From Alphaproteobacteria bacterium (lineage in GTDB: Bacteria; Pseudomonadota; Alphaproteobacteria; Rickettsiales; VGDC01), in contig VGDC01000114.1 in assembly GCA_016869895.1 (NCBI GenBank), positions 1 to 6,621 on the forward strand: 6,621 nucleotides of DNA, written 5' to 3'. The notes under the pieces are model-generated. The model saw only the letters and a list, made by a program, of their open reading frames with translations. It was not told the DNA's origin and ran no database searches. This document shows positions 5,748 to 6,621 of the stretch, piece by piece (position 1 is the stretch's first letter; every line of letters starts with the position of its first letter). The position numbers and the translations under genes were made by a program.

Positions 5748-6134
5748 ATGGCTACGAAGATCCGCTTGGCTAAAACTGGCGCAAAAAAACGTCCCTTCTA
5801 CCGCATCGTAGTTGCGGATCAGCGCAGCCCGCGCGATGGCCGTTTCATCGAGAAACTCGGCACCTATAACCCCAAATTGCCAAAAGACAGCGCAGAGCGC
5901 GTCGTTTTCAATAAAGAGCGCGTAGAACACTGGCTCTCCACCGGCGCACAGCCGACCGACCGCGTCGCTCGCTTCCTGCGCGCTGCTGGCGTCATCAAGA
6001 CCGCCGCTGTTTACCGCAACGAAGAGAAGGGCCCCAAGCGTCCTGACAAACTGCGTAAGCATCAGGTGAAAGAAGTCGCTGCTGAGACCGTTGCTCCGGT
6101 CGAAGAAGCCGCTACTCCTTCCGCTGAGGCATAA
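5748..6134 (+). CDS. rpsP: 30S ribosomal protein S16 with C-terminal extension
   Basis: S16 is a primary-to-secondary binder in the body of the 30S subunit and aids assembly around the 16S 5' domain. The core is unmistakable: MATKIRLAKTGAKKRPFYRI at the start, then VVADQRSPRDGRFIEKLGTY (21-40), NPKL, and VEHWLSTGAQPTDRVARFL (59-77). The core ends near residue 90. The remaining 40 or so residues are first basic (KGPKRPDKLRKHQ, about 94-106), then Ala/Glu-rich and probably disordered. The protein has 128 residues against about 80 in E. coli; such tails are common in alphaproteobacterial S16. The ATG is fixed by the universal S16 start. rimM follows 23 bases after the TAA on the same strand, the standard rpsP-rimM(-trmD-rplS) order. 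Confidence 0.98.
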   Translation: MATKIRLAKTGAKKRPFYRIVVADQRSPRDGRFIEKLGTYNPKLPKDSAERVVFNKERVEHWLSTGAQPTDRVARFLRAAGVIKTAAVYRNEEKGPKRPDKLRKHQVKEVAAETVAPVEEAATPSAEA

Positions 6135-6157
6135 TCAGCCGAAAGGTGACGCTGCGC

Positions 6158-6621
6158 ATGACTTCCTCCACCAAGGCGGATCTGGTCGCAGTCGGCATCA
6201 TCTCGGGCGCGCACGGCATCAAAGGCCAGGTGAAAGTCCGCAGCTATACCGCTGATCCTCTATCGATACTCGACTATGGTGCTCTCCTGAATAAGGAGGG
6301 CACCAAGCGTTTCGAGGCCAAGTTGGACGGCAAAACCTCCGGTGGCCTCATCGTCACGCTCAAAGGCGTGAAAGACCGCAACGCCGCTGAACTCCTGAAA
6401 GGCGTCGAACTTTTCGTGGACAGCGCGAAAATCCCCGAAGCCGATGAAGATGAATTCTACTACGACGACCTCGTCGGGCTGGAAGTGCGCGATGCCGCCT
6501 CCCAAGACGTCATCGGCACGGTCACGGGTATTTTCGATTTCGGCGCGGGCGACATCATCGAATTAAGACTTCTCGCCACGGGCAAGAAAGAGATGTTCGC
6601 CTTCACCCGCCAGAATTTCCC
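6158..6621 (+). CDS. rimM: Ribosome maturation factor RimM (3' end cut by window edge)
   Basis: RimM binds S19 and promotes maturation of the 30S head. The frame runs from ATG 6158 to the window edge without a stop: 154 complete codons, about 85-90 percent of a normal RimM (about 170-180). The N-terminal RimM domain is visible as VAVGIISGAHGIKGQVKVRS (10-29), and LKGVKDRNAAELLKGVELFV at about 69-88. The PRC-barrel domain begins at DEFYYDDLVGLEV (about 98-110) and continues to IGTVTGIFDFGAGDIIELR. AAGG at 6143-6146 is 11 bases before the ATG. An in-frame GTG at 6146 would overlap that site and is less likely. The gene follows rpsP by 23 bases and is probably co-transcribed with it; trmD would be expected next. 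Confidence 0.95.
   Translation, partial: MTSSTKADLVAVGIISGAHGIKGQVKVRSYTADPLSILDYGALLNKEGTKRFEAKLDGKTSGGLIVTLKGVKDRNAAELLKGVELFVDSAKIPEADEDEFYYDDLVGLEVRDAASQDVIGTVTGIFDFGAGDIIELRLLATGKKEMFAFTRQNF

Overview
The window looks like a chromosomal core region of a Gram-negative alphaproteobacterium. The evidence is the ffh / rpsP / rimM neighbourhood, an Ffh G domain that reads TRVD-GDSRGGAA in the style familiar from that class, an rpsP product with an Ala/Glu-rich tail, a lipoprotein signal, and xseB followed by a farnesyl-diphosphate-synthase-type ispA. The order within the class cannot be fixed from the sequence alone. GC content is moderate to fairly high in genes and drops in intergenic regions. 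There is no sign of mobile elements, phage, CRISPR or tRNA/rRNA genes.

Layout. (1) 1-1121, plus strand: the 3' part of a gene for a fused SpmA/SpmB-type nucleoside-recognition (gate) membrane protein, cut off by the left edge. (2) 1126-2757, minus strand: a compact operon read xseB, ispA, then a small YqaA/DedA-like membrane protein, behind a good sigma70-type promoter at 2784-2812. The last gene ends 4 bp from the end of the spmAB gene. (3) 2824-3534, minus strand: a YgdQ-type TerC-family membrane protein, transcribed away from ffh. (4) 3694-5049, plus strand: ffh, the SRP GTPase. (5) 5073-5552, minus strand: an uncharacterised small lipoprotein, convergent with ffh and divergent from rpsP. 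(6) 5748 to the right edge, plus strand: rpsP and the first 154 codons of rimM, which is cut by the edge; trmD and rplS would be expected beyond it.

Functional themes. The right half is translation and membrane targeting (SRP GTPase, ribosomal protein S16, the 30S maturation factor RimM). The middle is isoprenoid precursor synthesis joined to a DNA repair subunit, a common bacterial pairing. Three poorly understood membrane or envelope proteins sit around these: the SpmAB-like, YqaA-like and TerC-like proteins; the lipoprotein is a fourth envelope component.

I find no clear new biological system. The points most worth a second look are the membrane protein that takes third place in the xseB-ispA operon and has a 5' end resembling that of ispA, the two-cysteine lipoprotein inserted between ffh and rpsP, and the structured rpsP leader. 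Two starts were moved downstream of the longest reading frame on Shine-Dalgarno and homology grounds (xseB to 2757, the TerC protein to 3534). No stretch longer than about 195 bases lacks a gene.
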